64,000 nt of DNA from an uncultured Bacteroidales bacterium (GCA_902765485.1 CACWZZ010000007.1:57233-121232), one strand, 5' to 3'. Shown: positions 43,563 to 51,165, numbered from the stretch's first letter. The notes: generated by a model from the letters alone, not told the origin. Translations and numbers: made by a program.

Positions 43563-44615
43563 ATTGCTCTCTCGCTGCTGTTCCGCAATCGTCTGCGGCA
43601 GGCATTGCAGCTGGTGAGCCGCTTCGGTTCAGCCGAAGAGGCTTGGCGTGCCATAGACGAACCCGAAATGGAGGCTTGTCTTCGTCGTGCGCAGCAGGAG
43701 ACGGAGTGGATTGAGGAGCATGGTATTCGCGTCTGGACGCTGGAGGATGAGGACTATCCGTATCGCCTTCGCCAATGTCCGGACAAACCGCTGCTGCTCT
43801 ATGGCAAAGGCAATCTGCATCCTTCGGATGGGCATATCGTCTCTATCGTCGGCACGCGGCAACCGACCCAGCGGGGCAAGGAACTGACGGAAGCGTTGGT
43901 ACGCCAACTGCATGAGCAGCTGGACTCCGTCACAATCGTCAGCGGAGGCGCTTACGGCATTGACATCACGGCGCATAGAGCCGCAATACAATATGGTATT
44001 CCCACCATCATCGTCCCTGCGCACGGGCTCGATCGCATCTATCCTTACCAGCATCGACCGGAAGCAATCGCTTCGCTCGAACATGGAGGAATTCTGACCG
44101 AGTTCACTTCCGGCACAGAGCCTCTCGCGGGCTTCTTTGTCCAGCGAAACCGTATCGTCGCAGGCTTGGCGGACGCGGTGGTGGTCGTTGAGTCTCGCGA
44201 AAGAGGCGGCAGCCTTATCACGGCGCAGATGGCGGTGGATTACGACCGCGACTTGTTCGCTTTTCCCGGACGTCCGACCGACCTCTCTTCTGCCGGATGT
44301 AATAAACTGATTCGTTCCAACAAAGCATCACTCATCACTTCGGCGGACGACCTGATAGATGCCATGCAATGGACCAAACGCACTGCCGTCGCTCAACCCG
44401 TTCAGACGGAGATCATCGGCTTGCGGGAAGACCTCTCGCCAACCCAGCAAAACATCCTGCAAAAACTGCAAGAAGCGGAGGAAGGAATGCATATCAATCT
44501 TCTGGTCATGGAGACCGAGAGACCCTATAGCGAAGTCTCTTCGGATCTGGTTATGCTCGAGTTACAGGGACTCGTTCGTTCGCTACCCGGCGGAATTTAT
44601 CGCTTTGTACGATAA
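43563..44615 (+). CDS. dprA: DNA-processing protein DprA
   Basis: A single-stranded DNA-binding protein that loads RecA during DNA uptake. The Rossmann-type core is complete: VSIVGTRQPTQRGKELT, VSGGAYGIDITAHRAA, VPAHGLDRIYP, QRNRIVAGLADAVVVVES and GGSLITAQMA. A C-terminal winged-helix segment follows (LSPTQQNILQKLQEAEEGMH). Family-like sequence begins at codon 43563 (IALSLLFRNRLRQALQLVSR), but there is no ATG in frame. The usable starts are ATT at 43563 or TTG at 43605. The ATG at 43558 is out of frame. The N-terminal HhH glycine loop looks degraded (FRNRL). Confidence 0.88.
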   Translation: MALSLLFRNRLRQALQLVSRFGSAEEAWRAIDEPEMEACLRRAQQETEWIEEHGIRVWTLEDEDYPYRLRQCPDKPLLLYGKGNLHPSDGHIVSIVGTRQPTQRGKELTEALVRQLHEQLDSVTIVSGGAYGIDITAHRAAIQYGIPTIIVPAHGLDRIYPYQHRPEAIASLEHGGILTEFTSGTEPLAGFFVQRNRIVAGLADAVVVVESRERGGSLITAQMAVDYDRDLFAFPGRPTDLSSAGCNKLIRSNKASLITSADDLIDAMQWTKRTAVAQPVQTEIIGLREDLSPTQQNILQKLQEAEEGMHINLLVMETERPYSEVSSDLVMLELQGLVRSLPGGIYRFVR

Positions 44616-44629
44616 AAAAGAAGAAAAAG

Positions 44630-44662
44630 TTTGCATATTTGCAAATTTTTTTGTACCTTTGC
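44630..44662 (+). promoter_or_regulatory. Promoter of the small membrane protein/parC operon
   Basis: TTTGCATATTTG (-33 region from 44630) and TACCTTTG (-7, 44654-44661), followed by a ~25-nt leader. Confidence 0.8.
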
Positions 44663-44692
44663 AGCCGCAAATTAAAAGAATCACATAATATT

Positions 44693-44857
44693 ATGGAAAA
44701 TTTCAAAAAGTATCTGGGAGTTTTTCTCCTTTTGTTAGGTGTGGTATTCCTTATTATTTATAGAGTGGCTCTTCCGTATAACTCATTGTTGGTCACAGCA
44801 ATGGTATGCGAAGTAGTGGGTATCCTCGCCTATATCTTCATCAATAGGAAGGCATAA
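44693..44857 (+). CDS. Small two-helix membrane protein
   Basis: 54 residues from the ATG at 44693. Two hydrophobic helices (YLGVFLLLLGVVFLIIYRVA and LLVTAMVCEVVGILAYIFI) are joined by LPYNS, and the protein ends NRKA. This is the pattern of a small conserved Bacteroidota inner-membrane protein. It is five bases upstream of parC and behind a strong promoter, so it is transcribed with it. Function unknown. Confidence 0.75.
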   Translation: MENFKKYLGVFLLLLGVVFLIIYRVALPYNSLLVTAMVCEVVGILAYIFINRKA

Positions 44858-44862
44858 TCCGA

Positions 44863-47457
44863 ATGGCAGGTCAAGGTGGATTCAATGATGCGGTAAAGTA
44901 TCACTTGACGGGCATGTACCAGGACTGGTTCCTGGACTATGCTTCGTATGTGATACTGGAGCGTGCTGTGCCGGCGATTGAGGATGGTCTCAAGCCCGTG
45001 CAGCGCCGTATTCTGCATGCCATGAAGACCGTCGATGATGGCAAGTATAACAAGGTTGCCAATATCGTCGGTCAGACCATGCAGTACCACCCGCACGGAG
45101 ACGCGTCCATCGGAGATGCGCTTGTCCAGCTTGGCCAGAAAGATCTGCTCATTGACTGCCAAGGTAACTGGGGAAACATCTTGACAGGCGACGGAGCCGC
45201 TGCTCCTCGTTATATCGAGGCGCGGCTTTCTAAGTTCGCTCTCGAGACCGTCTTCAATGCCAAGACGACCGAGTGGATGAAGTCCTATGACGGACGCAAG
45301 AACGAACCGATCCACCTGCCTATTAAATTCCCTTTGCTCCTCGCGCAAGGCGTGGAGGGTATCGCGGTCGGCTTGAACTCCAAGATCCTGCCGCATAACT
45401 TCAACGAACTATGCGACGCGTCGCTGGCTTACCTGCGGGGACAGGAGTTCCAACTCTTCCCGGATTTCCCGACGGGGGGTGTTATTGATGTCACCAAGTA
45501 CAACGATGGCGAACGCGGAGGTTCGGTGAAGATTCGTGCCCGCATCCAGAAAGCGGACGACAACAAGACCCTTGTTATCACCGAGATACCTTTCGGTACC
45601 ACTACCTCCAAAATCATCGAGACCATTCTCAAGGCGGCGCAGAAAGGTAAGATCAAGATCCGGAAGATCGATGATTTTACTGCCGACACGGCTCGTATCG
45701 TTGTGCAACTGGCGCCCGGCTCGTCTTCCGACAAAGCCATCGATGCGCTCTATGCCTTCACGGACTGTGAAGTCAATATCAGCCCGAACTGCTGCGTGGT
45801 GGAGAACAAAAAACCGATCTTCACTTCCGTCAGCAATCTCCTCCGCCTCTCTACCGACAACACCAAAGCCCTCCTCAAATGGGAGCTGGAGATAGAGAAA
45901 GGCGAACTGGAGGAGAAGTATTTCTATACCTCGCTGGAGAAAATCTTCATTGAGAACCGCATCTATAAGCAGGAAGGCTATGAGAACGCTCCCAACAAAG
46001 AGAAACTGATCGCTTTTGTGGATGAAGCGCTCACACCGTTCAAACCCCAACTCATTCGGGAGGTTCACTCCGAGGATATCGAGAAACTGTTCGAGATCCG
46101 GATGATCCGTATCACAAAATTCGACTCCAAGAAAGCGGACGAACTGATGAAGGAACTGGAGAAGAAGATCAAGGCGTGCGTCAAGAATCTCAACCACCTC
46201 ACCGACTATACCATCGCGTGGTTCGAAATGCTCAAATCCAAATACGGCGAGGCGTATCCGCGTCGTACCGAGGTGCGCAACTTCGGCGCAATCAACGTCA
46301 AAGCCGTTGTGGAGAACAATGAGAAACTCTATATCAACCGCGAGGAAGGATTTATCGGAACGGGACTGAAGAAAGATGAGTTCCTCTTCAACTGCTCCGA
46401 TATAGACGACATCATCGTTTTCCATAAGGACGGTAAATACAAGGTCATGAAGGTGGCGGAGAAACTCTTCATCGGTACCGACATCCTCCATATCGCGGTC
46501 TTCCAGCGCGGCGACGAACGCACCGTGTACAATGTCGTCTATCGCGACGGCAAGAAGGGCACGTATTTCATGAAGCGTTTCAATATCACCGGTGTCACGC
46601 GAGACAAAGAATATGACCTCACCCAAGGTACACCCGGGTCCAAAGTCATTTATTTCACCGCGAACCCCAACGGCGAAGCCGAAGTAATCAAGGTGACGCT
46701 CAAACCCCAGCTGCATCTCAAGAAACTGGAGGTCTGCAAAGATCTATCCGAGTTGGCGGTCAAATCGCGTACGGCACGAGGCAATGTATTGACGAAATTC
46801 GAAGTCAAATCGATTACCCTCAAGCAGAAAGGACATTCTACCCTCGGCGGACGTAAGGTCTGGTTCGATGCCGATGTGCTACGCGTCAACTATGACGAGC
46901 ACGGTCTGTACCTCGGCGAGTTCAACGACGAAGATCGCATCCTCGTCCTCCAGAACGATGGTACGTATTATACCACCTCCTTTGACCTCACCGCCCATTT
47001 CGAAGATAATATCCTGCGCATCGAGAAACTTGATCCGGAGAAAGTGTGGTCGCTCATCCAGTGGAATGGCGAACTCAAATACTACTACGGCAAGCGTTTC
47101 CGTCTGGACGACGCGCAAGCCAAAGTCCAGTCCTTCCTCGGTGACGACAAAGACTCGCGCATAGCGGTACTCTCCGATCGCGCAGAAGCGACCTTCCGCG
47201 TTACTTTCGCGGACGACAAACACGAACCGATGGATATTCTCATGGAGGAGTTTATTGACGAGAAATCGCCTAAAGCAAAAGGTAAGCGTGTCACGACCCT
47301 CGAAGTGGCTTCTATTGAAGATATCACCCCGGAGCCTGAGGTGTCTCCTGCCCCCTCCCTTGAGGGGAGGGACGGGGAGGGGTTACCATCTCTTGACATT
47401 GAGGGTGTCCCCATGACCTTTGAGAAACCCGCTGACACCCAGTTGGACCTCTTTTAA
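44863..47457 (+). CDS. parC: DNA topoisomerase IV subunit A (ParC/GyrA-like)
   Basis: An 864-residue type IIA topoisomerase subunit. The breakage-reunion domain begins near residue 15 (YASYVILERAVPAIEDGLKP, QYHPHGDASIG). The DNA-linking tyrosine is Y117 in APRYIEARLS. The tower and coiled-coil follow, and the C-terminal half has degenerate beta-pinwheel strands (FNITGVTRDKEYDL, KSITLKQKGHSTLGGRKVW). The catalytic core matches Bacteroidota ParC rather than GyrA. At ~residue 830 a G-rich palindromic element adds APSLEGRDGEGLPSLD to the disordered tail, where it should be harmless. parE is not in the window. Confidence 0.93.
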   Translation: MAGQGGFNDAVKYHLTGMYQDWFLDYASYVILERAVPAIEDGLKPVQRRILHAMKTVDDGKYNKVANIVGQTMQYHPHGDASIGDALVQLGQKDLLIDCQGNWGNILTGDGAAAPRYIEARLSKFALETVFNAKTTEWMKSYDGRKNEPIHLPIKFPLLLAQGVEGIAVGLNSKILPHNFNELCDASLAYLRGQEFQLFPDFPTGGVIDVTKYNDGERGGSVKIRARIQKADDNKTLVITEIPFGTTTSKIIETILKAAQKGKIKIRKIDDFTADTARIVVQLAPGSSSDKAIDALYAFTDCEVNISPNCCVVENKKPIFTSVSNLLRLSTDNTKALLKWELEIEKGELEEKYFYTSLEKIFIENRIYKQEGYENAPNKEKLIAFVDEALTPFKPQLIREVHSEDIEKLFEIRMIRITKFDSKKADELMKELEKKIKACVKNLNHLTDYTIAWFEMLKSKYGEAYPRRTEVRNFGAINVKAVVENNEKLYINREEGFIGTGLKKDEFLFNCSDIDDIIVFHKDGKYKVMKVAEKLFIGTDILHIAVFQRGDERTVYNVVYRDGKKGTYFMKRFNITGVTRDKEYDLTQGTPGSKVIYFTANPNGEAEVIKVTLKPQLHLKKLEVCKDLSELAVKSRTARGNVLTKFEVKSITLKQKGHSTLGGRKVWFDADVLRVNYDEHGLYLGEFNDEDRILVLQNDGTYYTTSFDLTAHFEDNILRIEKLDPEKVWSLIQWNGELKYYYGKRFRLDDAQAKVQSFLGDDKDSRIAVLSDRAEATFRVTFADDKHEPMDILMEEFIDEKSPKAKGKRVTTLEVASIEDITPEPEVSPAPSLEGRDGEGLPSLDIEGVPMTFEKPADTQLDLF
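47351..47382 (+). repeat. G-rich palindromic element inside parC
   Basis: CCCCTCCC, loop TTGA, GGGGAGGG, then ACGGGGAGGGG. It is read as PSLEGRDGEGL, the same frame and orientation as in dus and GGGP synthase. Confidence 0.9.
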
Positions 47458-47458
47458 A

Positions 47459-47491
47459 TAATTCTCAATTATCAATTCTCAATTCTCAATT
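47459..47491. repeat. 7-nt tandem repeat spacer (CAATTCT) between parC and maf
   Basis: Four units of TCTCAATTA/CAATTCT start one base after the parC stop and run into the first codon of maf (ATT at 47489). Confidence 0.88.
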
Positions 47492-48109
47492 ATATTAGGC
47501 TCTCAAAGCCCTCGCCGTCGCGAACTGCTCGCAGGCTTGGACATTCCCTTCACCGCGGTCTCTATTGATGCAGACGAATCGTTCCCGCGGGATCTGAAGG
47601 AGGGAGATATACCTTATTATATATCGCGTGCGAAAGCGCGCGCGTATGCGTCGCAACTGACCGACTCACAACTCCTCATTACCTCCGACACCATCGTCTG
47701 GGCGGATGGCAAAATGCTCGGCAAACCTCATGACGAGACCGAAGCCTTCGCCATGCTCCGTTCCCTCTCCGGCAAGACCCACCAGGTCTATACCGCCGTC
47801 ACTTTCGCGGAAAAGGAGGCTCTCGGAATCTCGGAATCTCGATGTGCCGATATATCGGAAAAAAAAGAATCGCAACTGGTTTTAATGACGGAGGTGGATA
47901 AAACGGACGTCACCTTCAAAGAACTGACCGACGAAGAAATCCGTTATTATATAGACCGCTATAAACCCTTTGACAAAGCAGGTGCCTATGGCATTCAGGA
48001 GTGGATAGGTTATATAGGTTGCACCGCCATTCGCGGCTCCTATTTCAACGTCATGGGCTTCCCCGTCCATCTCGTCTATCAATATCTCCGCTCCCGCGGA
48101 CTGCTATAA
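47489..48109 (+). CDS. maf: Maf-type nucleotide pyrophosphatase with apparent non-ATG start
   Basis: Maf proteins hydrolyse non-canonical or modified nucleoside triphosphates. The essential N-terminal signature is ILGSQSPRRRELLAGLDIPF. It is encoded from 47489, but no ATG, GTG or TTG precedes it in frame; the codons are ATT-ATA-TTA directly at the end of the repeat spacer. Starting at the first TTG (47537) would delete the SPRR motif. Later motifs are intact (SDTIVWADGKMLGKP, YTAVTF, FDKAGAYGIQEW, GSYFNVMGFPVHLVY). A ~20-residue insertion (GISESRCADISEKKE) is coded by ATCTCGGAA repeats. Confidence 0.85.
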   Translation: MILGSQSPRRRELLAGLDIPFTAVSIDADESFPRDLKEGDIPYYISRAKARAYASQLTDSQLLITSDTIVWADGKMLGKPHDETEAFAMLRSLSGKTHQVYTAVTFAEKEALGISESRCADISEKKESQLVLMTEVDKTDVTFKELTDEEIRYYIDRYKPFDKAGAYGIQEWIGYIGCTAIRGSYFNVMGFPVHLVYQYLRSRGLL

Positions 48110-48186
48110 TCCAATATACGACCTCAAAACCGTCATGTTTTTTTTGCACAAAATGACCTGCACAAAAACGAATTTTTTTTAAACTC

Positions 48187-48218
48187 TTGCATATATGAAA
48201 AAAAAGCAGTAATTTTGC
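48187..48218 (+). promoter_or_regulatory. Consensus promoter of the 48-kb structured RNA
   Basis: TTGCATATATG, an A8 tract, GCAG and TAATTTTG (-7, 48210-48217). It is the closest match in the window to the promoters of the tRNA and tmRNA genes. Confidence 0.85.
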
Positions 48219-48223
48219 AACGT

Positions 48224-48585
48224 CAAACAATAATGTTTGACAGACAGGAGTGTTATGTTAGGAGTGTTATCTCCCAGAGAACCGCTGAATGGACGGTTAA
48301 CTGATGGCTAAATAACCATCGCAGGCTGGCGTCAAATTTGCAAAAAAAATGACATAATGATACGCGCAAAGCGTTGCGCTATAACATATTAATTTTAAAG
48401 AAGCGTTTGCTTTCGCTCTTAACATTGAAAACTTAGGAACTTTTCAAAAATGATAAACGAGACGATTGCAAATAGTTTCCGCGTTTATTGCGTGGAGCAC
48501 TATCTGCATACTTGTTTATCTCGGTTTCCTAAGACCATCAATGTTGAGTGTGTGGCATAGCAGCCTCACGCTTTTGTTTTTATTA
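48224..48585 (+). ncRNA. Candidate structured RNA (~350 nt), 6S-like long hairpin plus switch-like 5' domain
   Basis: A consensus promoter upstream and a terminator-like hairpin (GTGTGTGGC with GCCTCACGC, then TTTTGTTTTT, 48550-48585) bracket a non-coding interval. Near the 3' end a long interrupted hairpin pairs AACATTGA (48421) with TCAATGTT (48538), CTTAGGAAC with GTTTCCTAAG, GATAAAC with GTTTATC, GCAAATAGT with ACTATCTGC, and CCGCG with CGTGG. This is the extended-stem layout of 6S RNA. The 5' part has GTTTGAC (48235-48241), able to pair either with GTCAAAC (48222-48228) or with GTCAAA (48331-48336). Three small hairpins lie between. No RNase P or SRP signature was seen. Confidence 0.6.
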
Positions 48586-48625
48586 GCGCTTTGGAAGAGG
48601 CATACAAAGCAAAATACGTAATGTT

Positions 48626-48841
48626 ATGTCTTCAGAAAATGTTTGGGTAATCGTAGCCCTTATTGGTATTTTCTATTTATGCCGTGAATTAAACTGCTGG
48701 TATCTGAAAATCAATGATCGTAAGAAACAAATGGATCAAATGATTGAGAATCAGAAAGAAATTATCACTCTTCTCAAAAACGCCGAGGAGAAAAGAACAG
48801 TTCAAAAAGAACCGGATTCAGAAAATAATAATCCACAATAA
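48626..48841 (+). CDS. Small membrane-anchored coiled-coil protein
   Basis: 71 residues: one N-terminal membrane helix (VWVIVALIGIFYLCREL), then a short helix KKQMDQMIENQKEIITLLKN and a polar tail rich in Asn/Glu. No family was recognised. It starts the AT-richer 48.6-51 kb block and lies 6 nt upstream of the next small secreted protein, so the block is probably one operon. Confidence 0.65.
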   Translation: MSSENVWVIVALIGIFYLCRELNCWYLKINDRKKQMDQMIENQKEIITLLKNAEEKRTVQKEPDSENNNPQ

Positions 48842-48847
48842 TACATT

Positions 48848-49219
48848 ATGAAAAATAGATCTATTTTAACTTTAATTTTGGTATTTATACCATTACTGAT
48901 ATATGCGGAAGAGACGCCTATATCACTTGTGGCGCTAAAACAGAATGGGCAAAGTCAAGTTTATAATATCAATGACTACCCGCGTCTGACAATAAGAAAT
49001 GTAAATGGAAATCCCTCTTTCTATATCAAAGACAAGCAAAACATCACTACTAACGATGTGCGCACTTGCATTTTTAAAACCGTTGAAACTAATGATATTG
49101 AAGTTGTGATTACGGACGAGACTAACAATCAAAAGATTAGAAAGTACGTCAAAAACGGTACTCTTTATATTGAGTACAACGGCATTTTTTACACAGCTAC
49201 AGGGCAGCGTATTAAATAA
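48848..49219 (+). CDS. Small secreted protein with shared C-terminal tail
   Basis: 123 residues. The signal peptide (SILTLILVFIPLLIYA) is followed by a short beta-rich domain (ISLVALKQNGQSQVYNINDY) and the tail KIRKYVKNGTLYIEYNGIFY plus TATGQRIK. The tail aligns with the ends of the three large secreted proteins: K-x-x-x-N/D-G-x-L/I-x-I, then Y-x-x-x-G-x-x-I/V-K/R at the very end. This is almost the smallest protein that could carry such a tail. Function unknown. Confidence 0.72.
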   Translation: MKNRSILTLILVFIPLLIYAEETPISLVALKQNGQSQVYNINDYPRLTIRNVNGNPSFYIKDKQNITTNDVRTCIFKTVETNDIEVVITDETNNQKIRKYVKNGTLYIEYNGIFYTATGQRIK

Positions 49220-49239
49220 CAATTCTAAAAAACACTAAT

Positions 49240-50478
49240 ATGAAAAGAAATCTTACAGTTGTCATTGTTTTACTAATGGCACTCAGCACTATAAGTGCTC
49301 AACAGTATCTGTACTTATGGAAGGCAGACGGCTCTCACGTATCTTATCTCGTTACAGATATTGATAGCATTGGATTCTATGCTCCGTTTTATATTGTGAA
49401 CTTAACGGCAGAAGGAAAAGGAACCGTTAGCGGAAGCGGAGAATATGGAAAAGGAGAAACCGCGACCCTTGTTGCCACAGCAAACAAAGGTTATACGTTC
49501 ACGCAATGGTCGGATGGAAACACAGATAATCCTCGTACCGTCCTTTTAAATGACAATCTAACCCTGACAGCAACTTTCAGTCTTGCAGCAAGTGCATTCA
49601 GCGTAAGCCCGACTACTAAAGTGATGTTTTCTCCCGGGAACTTGCAATATCATGCTAATTTAGGATCACATTTGTGCGCAGATGGTACTACTCAAAATGG
49701 AACTTGGCGTTTCGCCGAACACCAATGGGACATGGTAGGTTATGGGTATGGTCAGGGAGGGGCCGCATATGATAATATTATAGGTGGAACTATAGAGGGA
49801 AGTAGCAATAACGGTAGTACTAAAGCTTGGAAAGATTTATTTTGCTGGGGAACAAGTGGGTGGAAAAGTGGTGCAAATGCATCTTTCCCAGAGGCTGTTA
49901 GCGAGTACTATTACGATTATTACATAGGAGGGAATCCTAACTATGATTTCTCAGGTTACTATGCTTATGCGGACTGGGGTGTTTATAATCAAATAGGCGA
50001 TGATGCCCCAGGCACGTGGCGTACGATGACAAAAGATGAGTGGGAGTATCTTTTTCAAGAACGTCCCAACGCACTCAATAAATACGGCGCAGCAAGAGTG
50101 AACGGAATAACCGGTGTTGTTATTTTACCTGACGACTGGACGTTGCCAAATGGCTGTAGTTTTACTGCTGGAATGACGAATGCGAATGATTACAAGGATT
50201 GGGGGCAAGTTAATAATGTATATGTTGGCACACAATGGGAACTGATGGAGTCTAACGGAGCAATCTTCCTGCCGGCAAGTGGTTTTAGAAGTGGTAATTC
50301 CGCCAATACTTCTAATATCATCGCACAACGTGTTGGAGCAGCGGGATATTATTGGTCATCAACAGTTTACAATGAAAGCTCCGTTTATGGTCTCTCTTTC
50401 AGCAGCAATGCTCTGTATTCTCAAGCACATCTGTCTCGTGGTTCTGGGCGAGCAGTAAGATTAGTAGTAAATTTATAA
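49240..50478 (+). CDS. Secreted FISUMP/C-type-lectin-like protein with InlB-like repeat
   Basis: 412 residues. The signal peptide (LTVVIVLLMALSTISA) leads to a short N-segment and one divergent InlB-type repeat (GEYGKGETATLVATANKGYT, FTQWSDGN, LTATF; residues ~60-113). A ~290-residue FISUMP/C-lectin-like domain follows: VMFSPGNLQYHANLG, WRFAEHQWDMVGYGY, TWRTMTKDEWEYLFQERPNA, IFLPASGFRSG. The end GYYWSSTVYNESSVYGLSF...GRAVRLVVNL is the segment that varies in diversity-generating retroelement targets of this fold. No reverse transcriptase or template repeat lies in the window. Likely surface-exposed ligand binding. Confidence 0.8.
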   Translation: MKRNLTVVIVLLMALSTISAQQYLYLWKADGSHVSYLVTDIDSIGFYAPFYIVNLTAEGKGTVSGSGEYGKGETATLVATANKGYTFTQWSDGNTDNPRTVLLNDNLTLTATFSLAASAFSVSPTTKVMFSPGNLQYHANLGSHLCADGTTQNGTWRFAEHQWDMVGYGYGQGGAAYDNIIGGTIEGSSNNGSTKAWKDLFCWGTSGWKSGANASFPEAVSEYYYDYYIGGNPNYDFSGYYAYADWGVYNQIGDDAPGTWRTMTKDEWEYLFQERPNALNKYGAARVNGITGVVILPDDWTLPNGCSFTAGMTNANDYKDWGQVNNVYVGTQWELMESNGAIFLPASGFRSGNSANTSNIIAQRVGAAGYYWSSTVYNESSVYGLSFSSNALYSQAHLSRGSGRAVRLVVNL

Positions 50479-50536
50479 ACAATTTATCATATTATTTTAC
50501 CGATGAGACGATGGGATATAACTGTCACCAAAAGAG

Positions 50537-50947
50537 ATGAAAAAGATAGTATTGTTTTTAATCGCATTCTGCATGGCTTCATGTTTTAGTGATATCAATT
50601 TAACTGAGCATGAAAAACGTGTAAAAGAGGCAAAAGAGTATCTTTCGGCAGACGTGGCTCTTTCGAATAAACAAGGTGCCGGAACAAAAGTGGACGAAGG
50701 AACGAAATTGTTATCTATAGTTTTTGATGGTCAAAATGTTATTTATACATATGAAATTGATGAAAGTTATTTTACGATTAGTCAATTAAAAACCATTCAA
50801 AGCGAATTTGAGAAGGAACAGAGGAAAGAGTTTTATTCAAATAAAGAATTAGCCGAAATACGATATTATCTTTCAGTACTTGAAGGTACTGCTATTTATA
50901 ACTACGTTGGTAGCAAAACAAAACAAGTTATGACAATCAGAATGTAA
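50537..50947 (+). CDS. Predicted lipoprotein of unknown function
   Basis: 136 residues. The leader KKIVLFLIAFCMASC ends in a lipobox with Cys16. The mature part is charged and mixed alpha/beta (LTEHEKRVKEAKEYLSADVA, LLSIVFDGQNVIYTYEIDES, EFEKEQRKEFYSNKELAEIR). No family was recognised. The pattern of a short mature domain that handles Tyr/Glu-rich strands resembles small immunity-like or envelope lipoproteins, but this is not evidence of function. It is the last gene of the accessory block before an inverted-repeat remnant. Confidence 0.65.
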   Translation: MKKIVLFLIAFCMASCFSDINLTEHEKRVKEAKEYLSADVALSNKQGAGTKVDEGTKLLSIVFDGQNVIYTYEIDESYFTISQLKTIQSEFEKEQRKEFYSNKELAEIRYYLSVLEGTAIYNYVGSKTKQVMTIRM

Positions 50948-50960
50948 ATAAAATCATTAG

Positions 50961-51069
50961 TGTCCACTTAAAAACCAAAGATGTCTTTTTTTAATCGTTG
51001 ATATATAGTCTATTACGGAGACAATTTAAGCGCGACGATTTGTTTTTTGTCTATTTTTTTTAGTGGACA
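50961..51069. mobile_element. MITE-like or decayed IS remnant with terminal inverted repeats
   Basis: TGTCCACTTAAAAA (50961-50974) and its near-perfect inverse TTTTTAGTGGACA (ending 51069) flank a ~109-bp AT-rich core without a gene. This is the size and form of a MITE or an internally deleted insertion sequence. A target-site duplication is not clear. Confidence 0.5.
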
Positions 51070-51113
51070 GTAGTGAAATAAAATAGCCAATACCCATAGT
51101 AATCATGGGATAT

Positions 51114-51137
51114 GAGAGTGCTTCGGCACTCTTTTTT
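51114..51137. terminator. Intrinsic terminator at the accessory block/ubiA boundary
   Basis: GAGAGTGC, loop TTCG, GCACTC, then T6. A stable UUCG-type tetraloop terminator placed between convergent genes. Confidence 0.88.
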
Positions 51138-51165
51138 ATAGAGGGGGAGGGAGTGGAAATTCTAC

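Noticed and set aside
48224-48585. RNase P RNA or SRP RNA
   Set aside because: The conserved RNase P core GAGGAAAGTCC and the SRP GGAAGCAG-type loop are absent. The length alone is not evidence.
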